The notes below the pieces were generated by a model. The model did no database searches and was not told the DNA's origin. It was given only the letters and a program-made list of their open reading frames with translations. Position numbers and translations under genes: made by a program. Of a DNA stretch of 64,000 bases, positions 21,781-31,040 are shown in pieces (position 1 is the first letter of the stretch; every line of letters starts with the position of its first letter). The stretch comes from Deltaproteobacteria bacterium (lineage in GTDB: Bacteria > Lernaellota > Lernaellaia > JACKCT01), in the NCBI GenBank assembly GCA_027493875.1, contig JAOSJX010000022.1, positions 1 to 64,000 of the forward strand, written 5' to 3'.

Positions 21781-22987
21781 TTATTGCCACCTCTTGATCA
21801 ATCCGAGGCTGTAGGTAATGCCGACGCCCTCGTAGGTTTCAAGATCCCAAGGCGGCTGGTATTCGCTCCTTGGCAGGAAGGTCCGCTGGCCGGACACCGG
21901 AATGTCCGCCGAGAAGAACGATTCCCATTTCGACATCAACGACAAAACGGGAATGTCCTCGAGCAACGGAAATTCGTTGATCTGGAGTTTCGGCTCGACG
22001 GTCAGCAGCGACCCGGGCGTATCCTCCATGATCGTGACGTTGCCCTGATTATCGGTAATCCGGGAATTCCAGAGGCGTTGCTTGTAGTGAGCGGTGCCGA
22101 TCATCGCGAACGAGCCCCAGAACGGATCGACTTCGGGCATTTGAAAGGCCACCTCGAAATCGCCCTTGGCCTCGTCGGCGAGATCCACGGTCCCCGCGGA
22201 GTGCTTGGTGCTGGCTTCCATGCGCCAGTTGTATCCGCCGTGCGCGGCGAAGGAGAATTTCCAGGCTTCCTGTTTAAACCCGAGGCCGACGTAGGTATCC
22301 GGCGTGCCGGTCGTCAGGTAGCTGCGCACCTCGTTGCCGCGGCGGGGGTTGTCGTTGCCCGTGGGCGCCTTGTAGAGCACTTCCAGAACGAAGCTCGTGG
22401 TGGGTTCGAGCTTCTGATAAAAGGAATAATTCGTCCAGACTTCAACGTCGCCCAGCGTGGGCAGGTCGGCTTCCCAAAGCTTCCACAGTTCGTGGTGGTC
22501 GACGTAGTCCACAAACGCCTCTTCAAAAAGCGTTCCGTAGACGTTGTTCCGGCCGCGGCGGTAATTGACCGCCTCGGGGCCGTCAAGCTTCGTTTTCTTG
22601 TAAACGAAAGGAAATCGAACGCCGGCGGACCATCGGTTCGTGATGCCCAGGCCGTAGCTGAGTTCGAGCACCTGCTTCTTGGTCACGAAGGTGCCCTTCA
22701 CGAGATCGCCGTTTTCGTCGAAGTTAGTGCTCGGCATGCCGGTAGCTGAACTCGGCTCCGAACTCCGACACCTTCTTGGAGTAGACAAGCGGTCTTTTCG
22801 TGTACTCGCCCGGATACTCCCACGCGAAGTTCAGATCGTGGTCCAGTTTGGCTTCGCCCCACTTGTCCTCCTCATCCTCATCCTCGTCGTCGTCCGCATC
22901 GTCGTCGTCGTCCGCGGCCCAGACGACATTCGACCATACGATCGAGAGGAGCAGGCAGGTCAATAGAAAGACCCGAAGCTTCATCAT
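21781..22987 (-). CDS. Outer-membrane beta-barrel protein with acidic N-terminus
   Basis: About 402 residues. Signal peptide MMKLRVFLLTCLLLSIVWSNVVWA, then an acidic stretch of Asp and Glu (about 20 residues) and alternating hydrophobic strands typical of a barrel (QVLELSYGLGITNRWSAGVR, VEVWTNYSFYQKL, TTSFVLEVLYKAPTG, GVGITYSLGLIKRWQ). One frame change: at 22718-22729 an inserted T gives a false stop after RHAEH; without it the text continues HNFDENGDLVKG. It is the first gene of the operon reading to 15637, driven by the promoter at 23049-23077. Substrate or partner unknown; a transporter or anchoring role is possible. Confidence 0.78.
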
Positions 22988-23210
22988 TGGTTTCCTTTCT
23001 TTGGGGAGGACTACTTTGTCCTATGCCGAACAAGGCAGCGCATCGGCTCTATTAAGGGATTTGGTAAACCGTGTCAAGTCGGCAAAGGTCCATAAAATCA
23101 GGGGAAAACCGCGATTCACGACGGCTTGCCGACGCGCGCGGCGCGACGGTGTTTTTCCTTCGCGACACCCGCGCGACGCCGCCGGTTTTCCGGTGTGACG
23201 CCAAGCCGCC
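22988..23210. other. Leader and promoter region of the barrel/peptidase operon
   Basis: It holds the sigma-70-like promoter described separately and a 5' leader of about 50 bases with GAAAGGAAACC before the start codon. Nothing else was recognised between here and the stop of the barrel gene at 23211. Confidence 0.5.
23049..23077 (-). promoter_or_regulatory. Sigma-70-type promoter of the three-gene operon
   Basis: On the minus strand TTGACA (23077-23072), 17 bases, TAATAG (23054-23049). The predicted transcript starts near 23042, about 55 bases before the ATG at 22987. Confidence 0.75.
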
Positions 23211-24014
23211 TCATTCGAATTCGTAACCGAGCAGCGCCGAGAGAAGAAGGGCGCTTCCCGCGAAGGACACATCGACAGTCCGCGCGTCCAACGCATCGAC
23301 GTCCGGGGCCGTCATCGACCAGAAACGCAGGTCCATCTGGCCGCCGAAAATCACGCGGTTGGCGAACCGGTAGTGGGCGCCGCCGCTGAGATCGAAAAAT
23401 CCGCCGCCGGCTTCCCAGGTGTCGATTTCGTCGATGGTCAGGAAGCCTCCGCCGAGCCCCAGGCGGGCTTGAACCGTCGCCGCCATTTCGTTCTCGTTGC
23501 CGAACAGGAAGCGGTAGCCGATGCCGCCGGACAGCGCGGTCATACGAAAACCCGCCGCCCGCTCATCGAGGACGTCGTGGCCGGGCTCGTCCTCGGGCAG
23601 ATCGAGCACCATCACGCCTCCGAAAGAGAGCAGGCCCGCGGACAGGAGCATATGGCGCCCTTTGGTCGGGAAAAACCACGCTTCGACGCCCAATTCGGAC
23701 GCCACCGTTCCCAGCCCCGTCATCTCGACTTCGTCATCGTACCCGAACGGGGTGTCGTCAAAGGCGATCGTCGCGGAGGAGCTTCCGCCCCCACCCCGAG
23801 ATGCGAAAAAGAGCGCACCACCCCGGCGTCCTCGGCGCGGCCGGTTCCGCGGTTTCCGCGGCTTCGGAGGTGCCCTCCCCCGCGTCGCCGCCGCGCGGCT
23901 CTTCCTGCGCCATCGCCGCCGGGGCCAGAAGCAAAACCGTAAAAGAACGATGATTGCCCAATGCGGAATGCGGATGATCGAGACCGCCCGCGCGCCGCGA
24001 ATTTCCTCCTTCAT
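23211..24014 (-). CDS. Outer-membrane beta-barrel protein
   Basis: About 268 residues. From ATG 24014 the leader reads MKEEIRGARAVSIIRI...VLL and, after a short T run, TVLLLAPAAMAQEEP, a signal peptide ending in AMA. An acidic linker precedes the barrel, which starts after a second break near 23840 (ALFFASRGGGGSSSATIAF). The strands alternate to the end: GGIGYRFLFGNENEMAATVQ, GGFFDLSGGAHYRFAN, VSFAGSALLLSALLGYEFE. The aromatic C-terminal segment agrees with outer-membrane insertion. GGAGGAAGG before the start is itself part of the heptamer repeat at 24005. The gene follows the acyl-CoA synthetase by 23 bases. Confidence 0.75.
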   Translation of the reverse strand: MKEEIRGARAVSIIRIPHWAIIVLLRFCFWPRRRWRRKSRAAATRGRAPPKPRKPRNRPRRGRRGGALFFASRGGGGSSSATIAFDDTPFGYDDEVEMTGLGTVASELGVEAWFFPTKGRHMLLSAGLLSFGGVMVLDLPEDEPGHDVLDERAAGFRMTALSGGIGYRFLFGNENEMAATVQARLGLGGGFLTIDEIDTWEAGGGFFDLSGGAHYRFANRVIFGGQMDLRFWSMTAPDVDALDARTVDVSFAGSALLLSALLGYEFE

Positions 24015-24035
24015 CCTTCCTCCTTCATCCTTCCC
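24005..24035. repeat. Short tandem heptamers (CCTTCNT)
   Basis: CCTTCAT, CCTTCCT, CCTTCAT, CCTTCCC in perfect 7-base phase at 24008-24035, preceded by ATTTCCT. On the minus strand this supplies the GGAGG ribosome site and first codons of the barrel gene. Confidence 0.55.
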
Positions 24036-24037
24036 GA

Positions 24038-25865
24038 TCATCGCCGGTACATCGCCTCGATCACGTCGGCGTAAAGCTGGCTGATCTTCTTGCGTTTCAC
24101 CTTCATCGTCGGCGTCAGCTCACCATCCTCTTGATCCAATCGTTTGTCGAGAATCGAGAATTTCTTCACCTGCTCGACGCGGGCGAGCGAGTGATTCGCC
24201 TTGTCGACCTCAGCCGCGATCAGCTTCCGGATTTCCTCATTCCGCGCGAGGCTCGCATAGGTGGTGAACGGAATGCGGTGGTCCTGCGCGTACTTGATGA
24301 CCTGCTCCTCGTCGATCAGGATGAGCGCGGTGACGAAGGCTCGCCGGTCGCCGATGGCGACGGCGTCGTTGATGTAGGGGCTGGCCTTAAGCTGATTCTC
24401 GATGGCGGCCGGCGCGAGGTTTTTTCCCGCCGCGTTGATGATGATGTCCTTTTTGCGGTCCGTGATGCGCAGGAAGCCCTCGTCGTCGAACTCGCCGACG
24501 TCACCCGAATGGAGCCAGCCGTCCTCAAGCGTTTCCGCCGTCGCCTCCGGATTCTTAAAGTACCCCTTAAAGACGCATCCGCCGCGCACGAGAATTTCAC
24601 CGTCGTCCGCGAGACGAACTTCGACGCCGGGGATCGCGCGGCCGACGGTACCGGGCTTGATCTTGTCGTGATAGTGGACCGTCGCCGGGCCGCTGCCTTC
24701 CGTTTGGCCGTAAACCTCGCGCACCCACAATCCGAGCCCGTGAAAATATTCGAGGATGTCGCGCGAAATCGGCGCCGCGCCGGAGAGCGCGAAGCGCACG
24801 CGTTCGAGCCCGAGGCGTTTCTTAAGCGGATGAAGCACGGCAAAGTGCGCGAGGCCGAACAACGCCCGCGACGCGGCGCCTCCGCCTCCGTTCAGGGCCT
24901 CGCGCGCGTAACGGCGGCCGATGCGCGCGGCGGCGGCATAGGACCAGCGCTTGACGAAAGTCGCCTCGCGCATGGTGAGTTCGATCTTCGAGTGAAACTT
25001 TTCCCAGATGCGCGGCACGGCGAAGAAGACCGTCGGCGATACCTCGCGAAGATTGTGCGGGACGGTTTCGAGATTCTCCGCAAAATTGACGGTGTATCCG
25101 GTCGAAAGCTGGTTGAAGGTGGTAAACAGCCGCTCGGCGATATGGCACAGCGGGAGAAAGGAGAGGATCTGATCCGACTCGAGCATCGGGTTGCTCAAGG
25201 CGAAGGATTTGGCGGTCCACAGGAGATTGCGGTGCGTGAGCATGGCGCCCTTGGGTTCGCCCGTGGTGCCGGAGGTGTAGACGATGATCGCGGTGTCGTC
25301 CGCGTCCACCGCGCGGCCACGCTCGTCCATGAGGCCGGGGTTTTTCTTTTCCTCCTCACGGCCGAGTACGAGAAAGTCCTCGTAGGACATCACCATCGGA
25401 TCGTCGAAATGCTTGAGGCCGTCCATGTCGAACACGACGATCTTTTCCATCTTCGGAAGCGTGTCGCGGACCTCGAGATACTTGTCGAGCTGTTCCTCGT
25501 TTTCCACGAAGAAAAGGCGCGCCTCGGAGTGATCGAGAATATAACGGACCTGTTCCGCCGCGTTCGTCACGTAGATCGCGGCCGTGATCGCCCCGTGATG
25601 CAGCACGCCGATATCGACGAACAACCATTCGGGACGGTTCTCGCTGACGATCGCGACGCACTCTCCGGGACGGACGCCGAGCGCCGCCATCCCCGTAAAA
25701 GCATTCGCGGACACCGCGCGCGTAGTCGTTCCATGAATAGGAGCGCCAAACGCCAAACTCTTTCTGGCGCATCGCGACGCGGTCGCCGTAACGGCGCACG
25801 CGGTCGGCGAAAATACCCGGAACCGTGTCGAACTCGATGGTGACGTTCTGAACGGACGCTGTCAC
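24038..25865 (-). CDS. Long-chain acyl-CoA synthetase (AMP-binding enzyme)
   Basis: Activates fatty acids to acyl-CoA through an acyl-adenylate. About 609 residues, normal for FadD/FAA1-type enzymes. Motifs: TIEFDTVPGIFADRVRRYGD at the N-terminus, YTSGTTGEPKGAMLTHRN (P-loop-like), FALSGAAPI, VYGQTEGSG, GWLHSGDVGEFDDEGFLRI, TDRKKDIIINAAGKNLAP, and TPTMKVKRKKI with the C-terminal Lys region. One frame change near 25710 between WNDYARGVRE and ANAFTGMAALGVRPGE. Start is probably GTG 25865. It lies just upstream of the barrel gene at 23211, and the FG-GAP gene at 25936 ends 70 bases before it, so it may be read with either. Cytoplasmic or peripheral membrane. Confidence 0.93.
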
Positions 25866-25935
25866 TCCGCGACGCTCCCTGCTTTCGTGAATCGCGGAAT
25901 GTTAAGCAACGCGTCCGAAGGTGTCCAGCCGCCGG

Positions 25936-28395
25936 TCAACAACCGCACCCGCAACCGCTGTCGTCGTCATCGTCGCCGGCGTCGCTGGCGGTGTCCGTGT
26001 CATCGTCGCTGTCGTCATCCGAGAAATTCTCACAGCAATTGTCGACGCAGCCCCACCCGGCGCCCAGGGCGTCGGTGCATCCCAAGGTGGATTGGCAGAT
26101 GATGCATGAGCCGGCGTCGTCGTCCGCCGCGTCGTCGTCGGCGAGATCCTCGCAGCAGCCGTCGACGCAGCCCCACGCGGCGCCTAAAGCGTCGGTGCAT
26201 TCCGAGGTGGTCTCGCAGATGATGCACGCGCCGGTATCGTCGTCTCCACTGTCGGTCGTGGTGGTTGTCGAGGTCGTCGCCGGGACGGACGTCGTCGTGG
26301 TCGAGGCCGAGGTCGAGGTCGAGGTCGACGAGCTTGTGGTTGTTGTCGTGGACACGGACAGGCCGTGATAAACGTAGGCCCGCCCCTCATTGGTTTGACC
26401 GTTGCTTAAAATTTCAGCCCCGACGATCACGTCATCGGCGCCGTCGCCGTTGACGTCGCCCGCCCCGGAGACCGAAACGCCGAAGCTCGCGTACCCCAGA
26501 TCGCTTTCGACGCTCCATACCGGGGACGCCTGGACGCCCGAGGCCTCGCCGAGGAAGGCCATGGCCACACCCTCGTACATCTGGCCGGAGCTGTAGCCGG
26601 GGCCTCCGGAAATCACGTCGTCGTAACCATCGTTGTTGACGTCGCCGGCGCCCGCGACCGACCAGCCGAATTGGGCCTCCGCGCTATCGCTTTCCGCCGT
26701 CCAGATGGGGACGGACTGGACGCCCCCGGCGGCGCCGAGGAAGACGTAGGCCCGGCCCTCGAGACTCTGGCCGTTGTTGTAGTACCTGGCGCCGACAATG
26801 ACATCGTCGTAGCCGTCGCCGTTCACGTCGCCGGCGCCGGAAACCGACCAGCCGAACTCCGCACTCTCCTGATCGCTCTCGGCCATCCAGCCCGGCGAAC
26901 CCTGCACGCCGGTGTTCGAACCGAGAAAGACGTAAGCCCGTCCCTCATCGTTCTGACCGTTGGTGTAACGGTGCGCCCCGACGATCACGTCGTCATAGCC
27001 GTCGTTATCGACGTCGCCGGCGCCGGAAACCGAAACGCCGAAGAACGCGCTCGTCTGATCGCCCTCGGCGGTCCAATCGGGGGAGGACTGAACGCCCGCG
27101 GCTTCGCCGAGGAAAACGTAGGCCCGCCCCTCGTCGGTCTGACCGTTGGTGTATCGCCGCGCGCCGACGATGATGTCGTCGTATCCGTCGGCGTCGACGT
27201 CGCCGGCGCCCGAAACCGAATAACCGAAATAGGCCAGCGCGACGTCTCCCTCGGCCGTCCAGACGGGGGACGACTGCACGCCCGAAGCGTCGCCGAGAAA
27301 GACGTAAGCCCGCCCCTCGTTGTTCTCGCCGTTATCGTATCCATGCGCTCCGACGATCACGTCGTCGTAGCCGTCGGCGTTCACGTCGCCGGCACCGGAC
27401 ACCGACTGTCCGAACCACGCGTGCTCCTGATTACTCTCCACGGACCATACGGGGGAGGTTTGGAGCCCGGCATTCGATCCCAGAAACACGAACGCGGCGC
27501 CTTCGTTGTTCTGGCCGTTGTCGTAGTAATACGCGCCGACGATGACGTCGCCGTAGCCGTCGGCGTTGACGTCCCCGGCGCCGGACACGGAATGGCCGAA
27601 ATAGGTCCCGCCTTGATCGCTCTCCCACGTCCAATCCGGGGCGGCCGACAGGCCCGGGTCCACCGTGAGGGGGTACGCGGCGTCCGTGTCGTCCACGAAC
27701 AGGCGGATCGTATCCGGCTCGACCCACGTCATCCACGCGTCGAGCGGAACACCGTGCGCGTCCCAAGCCGAAAGACCGCTGTAGCGCAGAACATCCCCTT
27801 GCCGGTCCGAAAAAATAATCTCGCTCAGGTCATCGGTCACCCGGCTCTGAAGCGGGGTCGAAACCTTGCCCTCGATGACGAGCGGGCCGCCGCCGTACGT
27901 CCTGCCGAAAATTTCGAATCCCTGCTCCAGACCGCCTGTCCGATTGGCGTACCATTCCACATAACCGTCGCGATCGTACGCGACCGCCGCCAGGCAGGCG
28001 TCGTTAAAACCGTAGATCGGCGGCCGGACGCAATCCCCTTCCCCGGGGACCGTCCGTGATGCGTCGAAAAGAACGTCGTCCCTGCCCACGCCGACGGTCG
28101 TCCAAATCCAGTCGTAGGCGGTGCCGCGTTTTCGCGCGGAAACGGCGACGCCGGTCGCATCGATTTCGACGGTGAAACGTTGCGCGGGATTGACGCCGAC
28201 GAACGCTCCATTTTCCGGCTTGAGCCGGTATTGCTCGGCGCCGACGCGAGCTCGCGTCTCGGCGAGCCAACCGCCTGCGATGTTTGATACCGTCGCTTCG
28301 GATTCGCCGCGAGAAGCGCCCGGGTCATCGACGCACGACACGGCGAGCGCAACGAGTGCGAGGAGCAAAATGAGGAACGTCATCAATCCGCGCAT
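25936..28395 (-). CDS. FG-GAP repeat surface lipoprotein with Cys modules and GCGCGC tail
   Basis: Intact, 819 residues. Lipoprotein leader MRGLMTFLILLLALVALAVSC. An N-terminal domain of about 210 residues (YVEWYANRTGGLEQGFEIF, VLRYSGLSAWDAHGVPLDAW) is followed by seven FG-GAP/integrin-like repeats of about 63 residues, each with GAGDVNxDGYDDVIVGA, a calcium-binding type loop. Then comes a Thr/Ser linker, two copies of a six-Cys module beginning CIIC and ending CCE, separated by poly-Asp, and the terminus DDDDDSGCGCGC. ATG 28395 has GAGGGAGG upstream. Paralogue of the next gene (28429). FG-GAP propellers mediate adhesion or ligand binding in known proteins; adhesion here is inferred. Confidence 0.9.
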   Translation of the reverse strand: MRGLMTFLILLLALVALAVSCVDDPGASRGESEATVSNIAGGWLAETRARVGAEQYRLKPENGAFVGVNPAQRFTVEIDATGVAVSARKRGTAYDWIWTTVGVGRDDVLFDASRTVPGEGDCVRPPIYGFNDACLAAVAYDRDGYVEWYANRTGGLEQGFEIFGRTYGGGPLVIEGKVSTPLQSRVTDDLSEIIFSDRQGDVLRYSGLSAWDAHGVPLDAWMTWVEPDTIRLFVDDTDAAYPLTVDPGLSAAPDWTWESDQGGTYFGHSVSGAGDVNADGYGDVIVGAYYYDNGQNNEGAAFVFLGSNAGLQTSPVWSVESNQEHAWFGQSVSGAGDVNADGYDDVIVGAHGYDNGENNEGRAYVFLGDASGVQSSPVWTAEGDVALAYFGYSVSGAGDVDADGYDDIIVGARRYTNGQTDEGRAYVFLGEAAGVQSSPDWTAEGDQTSAFFGVSVSGAGDVDNDGYDDVIVGAHRYTNGQNDEGRAYVFLGSNTGVQGSPGWMAESDQESAEFGWSVSGAGDVNGDGYDDVIVGARYYNNGQSLEGRAYVFLGAAGGVQSVPIWTAESDSAEAQFGWSVAGAGDVNNDGYDDVISGGPGYSSGQMYEGVAMAFLGEASGVQASPVWSVESDLGYASFGVSVSGAGDVNGDGADDVIVGAEILSNGQTNEGRAYVYHGLSVSTTTTTSSSTSTSTSASTTTTSVPATTSTTTTTDSGDDDTGACIICETTSECTDALGAAWGCVDGCCEDLADDDAADDDAGSCIICQSTLGCTDALGAGWGCVDNCCENFSDDDSDDDTDTASDAGDDDDDSGCGCGC

Positions 28396-28428
28396 TCGAA
28401 TCCTCCCTCGTGACCGATAATTCCCCAT

Positions 28429-30873
28429 TCAGCAGCCGCAGCAGCCGCCGTCGTCATCATCGTCATCTTTATCGTCGTCATCGCCGGTGGTTGCGCCGGC
28501 CGTGTCGTCGTCGGCGTCGTCCTCCGAAAATTCTTCACAGCAGTTTTCGACGCACACCCACCCGGGCCCGAAGGCGGCCGTACATTCCGAGGTGTCCCGG
28601 CAGATGATGCACGTGCCGGTATCGTCGTCGCTTGTATCGTCGTCCGTGGCGTCCGTCGTGGTGGTGGTCGATGTCGTCGCCGGAACGGAGGTCGTGGTCG
28701 AACTCGGCGACGTTGTTGTCGTTGTGGCGGCCGTCGAGGTCGTCGTCGAAGATGAGGACGAGGTTGTTGTTGAAGACGACGACATTGTCGTGGTCGAGCT
28801 TGACGTCGTTGTCGTGGTGGTGGTCGTGACCGTCGATTGTCCGTGATAAACGAAGGCCCGCCCTTCCGCGTTCTGGCTGACGGCATAAGAGCTCGCCCCG
28901 ATGATGACGTCATCGTAGCCGTCGCCGTTCACGTCGCCGGCCTCGGACACCGCATAGCCGAACTCCGCCGCCTCCTGATCGCTCTCCGCCATCCAGTCGG
29001 AGGCGGGGATGGAGGCCAAGTCGCCTTCCGAATCGCCGAGGAAGAGAAAGGCCCCGCCCTCGCCGGTCTGACCGTTACTGTAGCTCCGGGCTCCGACGAT
29101 GACGTCGTCATAACCGTCGTTATTCACATCGCCCGCGCCGGCGACCGACCAGCCGAAATCGGCGTCCGGCTGGCCGCCGACCCATAGCCAAGAAGGGGAA
29201 TCCTGGACGCCGGAAGGGTCGCCGAGAAAGACAAAGGCCGCCCCCTCTTTGTTCTGGCCGATTGTGTACCATTCCGCCCCGACGATCACGTCGTCGTAGC
29301 CGTCGGCGTTCATGTCCCCGGCCCCGGCCACCGACCGGCCCATGAGGGCGTTTTCCTGATGGCTCTCCACGATCGAAGCCGGGGCGGCCTGAACGCCCCC
29401 GGGTTCGCCGAGAAAGACATAAGCCCGTCCCTCGTTGTTCTGGTCGTTGTCGTATCGCCGCGCCCCGATGATCACGTCGTCGTAGCCGTCGGCGTTCACG
29501 TCGCCGGCCCCGGCGACCGAGTAGCCGAATTCCGCGACCGCCTGATCGCTTTCCGCGGTCCAGACGGGATCCGCCTGGACGCCTCCGGCCTGACCGAGAA
29601 AAACATAAGCCCGTCCTTCGAGGTTCTGCCCGTTGCCGTATCGTCGCGCTCCGACGATCACGTCGTCGTAGCCGTCGTTATTGACGTCCCCGGCGCCGGC
29701 GACGGCATCGCCGAAATAGGAGAGCGATTGATCGCCTTCCGCGATCCAGGCGGGGGACGACTGGACTCCCCCGTCCTCGCCGAGATAGACCCAGGCCCGC
29801 CCCTCGGTGGCCTGATCGTTGGTATATCGGTACGCGCCGACGATCACGTCGTCGTAGCCGTCGGCGTTCACGTCCCCGGCGCCCGCTACCGACGAGCCGA
29901 GATTGGCATTGACCTGGTCGCCCTCCGCAATCCAAACGGGGGACGATTGGACGCCGGCGCTCGATCCCAGAAATACAAACGCCGCGCCCTCGTTGTTTTG
30001 ACCGCTGTCGTACCAGAACGCGCCGACGATCACGTCGTCGTAGCCGTCGGCGTTCACGTCCCCGGCGCCGGACACCGAATATCCGAAACGCGCATTGCTT
30101 TGACCGCTCTCAGCCGTCCAATCCGGAGCGGACGACAATCCCGGGTCCACGGTGATCGGGTAGGCCGCGTTCGTGTCGTCAACGAAAAGTCGGATCGTGT
30201 CCGGGTCGATCCACTCCATCCACGCGTCCAGAGGAACACCGTGCGCGTCCGAAACCGAGAGACCGCTGTAGCGCAGAACGTCGCCGTGGTCATCAGAGAA
30301 AAGAATCTCGCCGAGGTTGTCGCTCACGCGGCCTTGAAGCGATGTCGTGACGCGACCTTCGATGACAAGTAATCCACTACCACCGATTCCCTCGAAAATC
30401 TCGAAGCCCTGTTCCAGCCCGCCGGTCCGGTTGGCGTACCATTCCACGTAGCCGCCGCGGCCGTATTCGATCGTCGCGAAGCACGAGTCGTGGAATCCGT
30501 AAACAGGCGGACGGTCACAATCGCCTTCGACGGGCGCGACGCGAGAGGCGCCGAGGAAAAGATTGCCGCGGCCGACACCGACCGTCGTCCACGCCCAGTC
30601 GTAGCCACGCGTCGTCACGGCGACCCCGTAGGGATCGAGTTCGATTGAAAAACGCTGCGCGGGATTGGCGCCCGCGAAGGCGCCGCGTTCGGGTTTGAGC
30701 CGGTATTGCTCGGCGCTGATTCGGGCTTGCGTCTCCGGCCAGCCAGTGACCGCCGGCCATCTCCGATTCGATTGACGCCGTGTCGTCCTGAATATCGCTT
30801 GGGTCGTTGGCGCAGGAAACCGCGAGCCCTAAGGCCGCCAGCAGACCGAGAAAAAAACCGATCCCGCGCGCAT
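28429..30873 (-). CDS. FG-GAP repeat surface lipoprotein with GGCCGC tail (paralogue)
   Basis: About 815 residues, same layout as the neighbour at 25936: lipobox LGLAVSC, shared N-terminal domain (YVEWYANRTGGLEQGFEIF again), seven FG-GAP repeats (GAGDVNADGYDDVIVGAFWY and variants), Thr/Ser linker, one six-Cys CIIC module, Asp/Lys/Asp stretch, end DDDDDGGCCGC. Frames break near 30862 (the GGG after GCGC needs one more G, giving a leader with GFFLGLLAALGLAVSC) and near 30725 (one G fewer gives LAETQARISAEQYRLKPE). CGGAGGGAGC precedes ATG 30873. The stop lies 34 bases before the start of the second copy, so the pair is a tandem duplication read as one operon. Confidence 0.87.
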
Positions 30874-31040
30874 GCGGATGCTCCCTCCGAATCGTCCTTA
30901 AACGAACATCAAAAAAGTGGCGCGATCATCTCAGGAACGCAACGAGCCTGAGTGTAATGACCGCTACATTATCGGCACGTGATGTTTGCCCGGTTTCGCG
31001 GGAGGCCGAGCACGGGATTTACCCCACGCTCCTCACGCGT

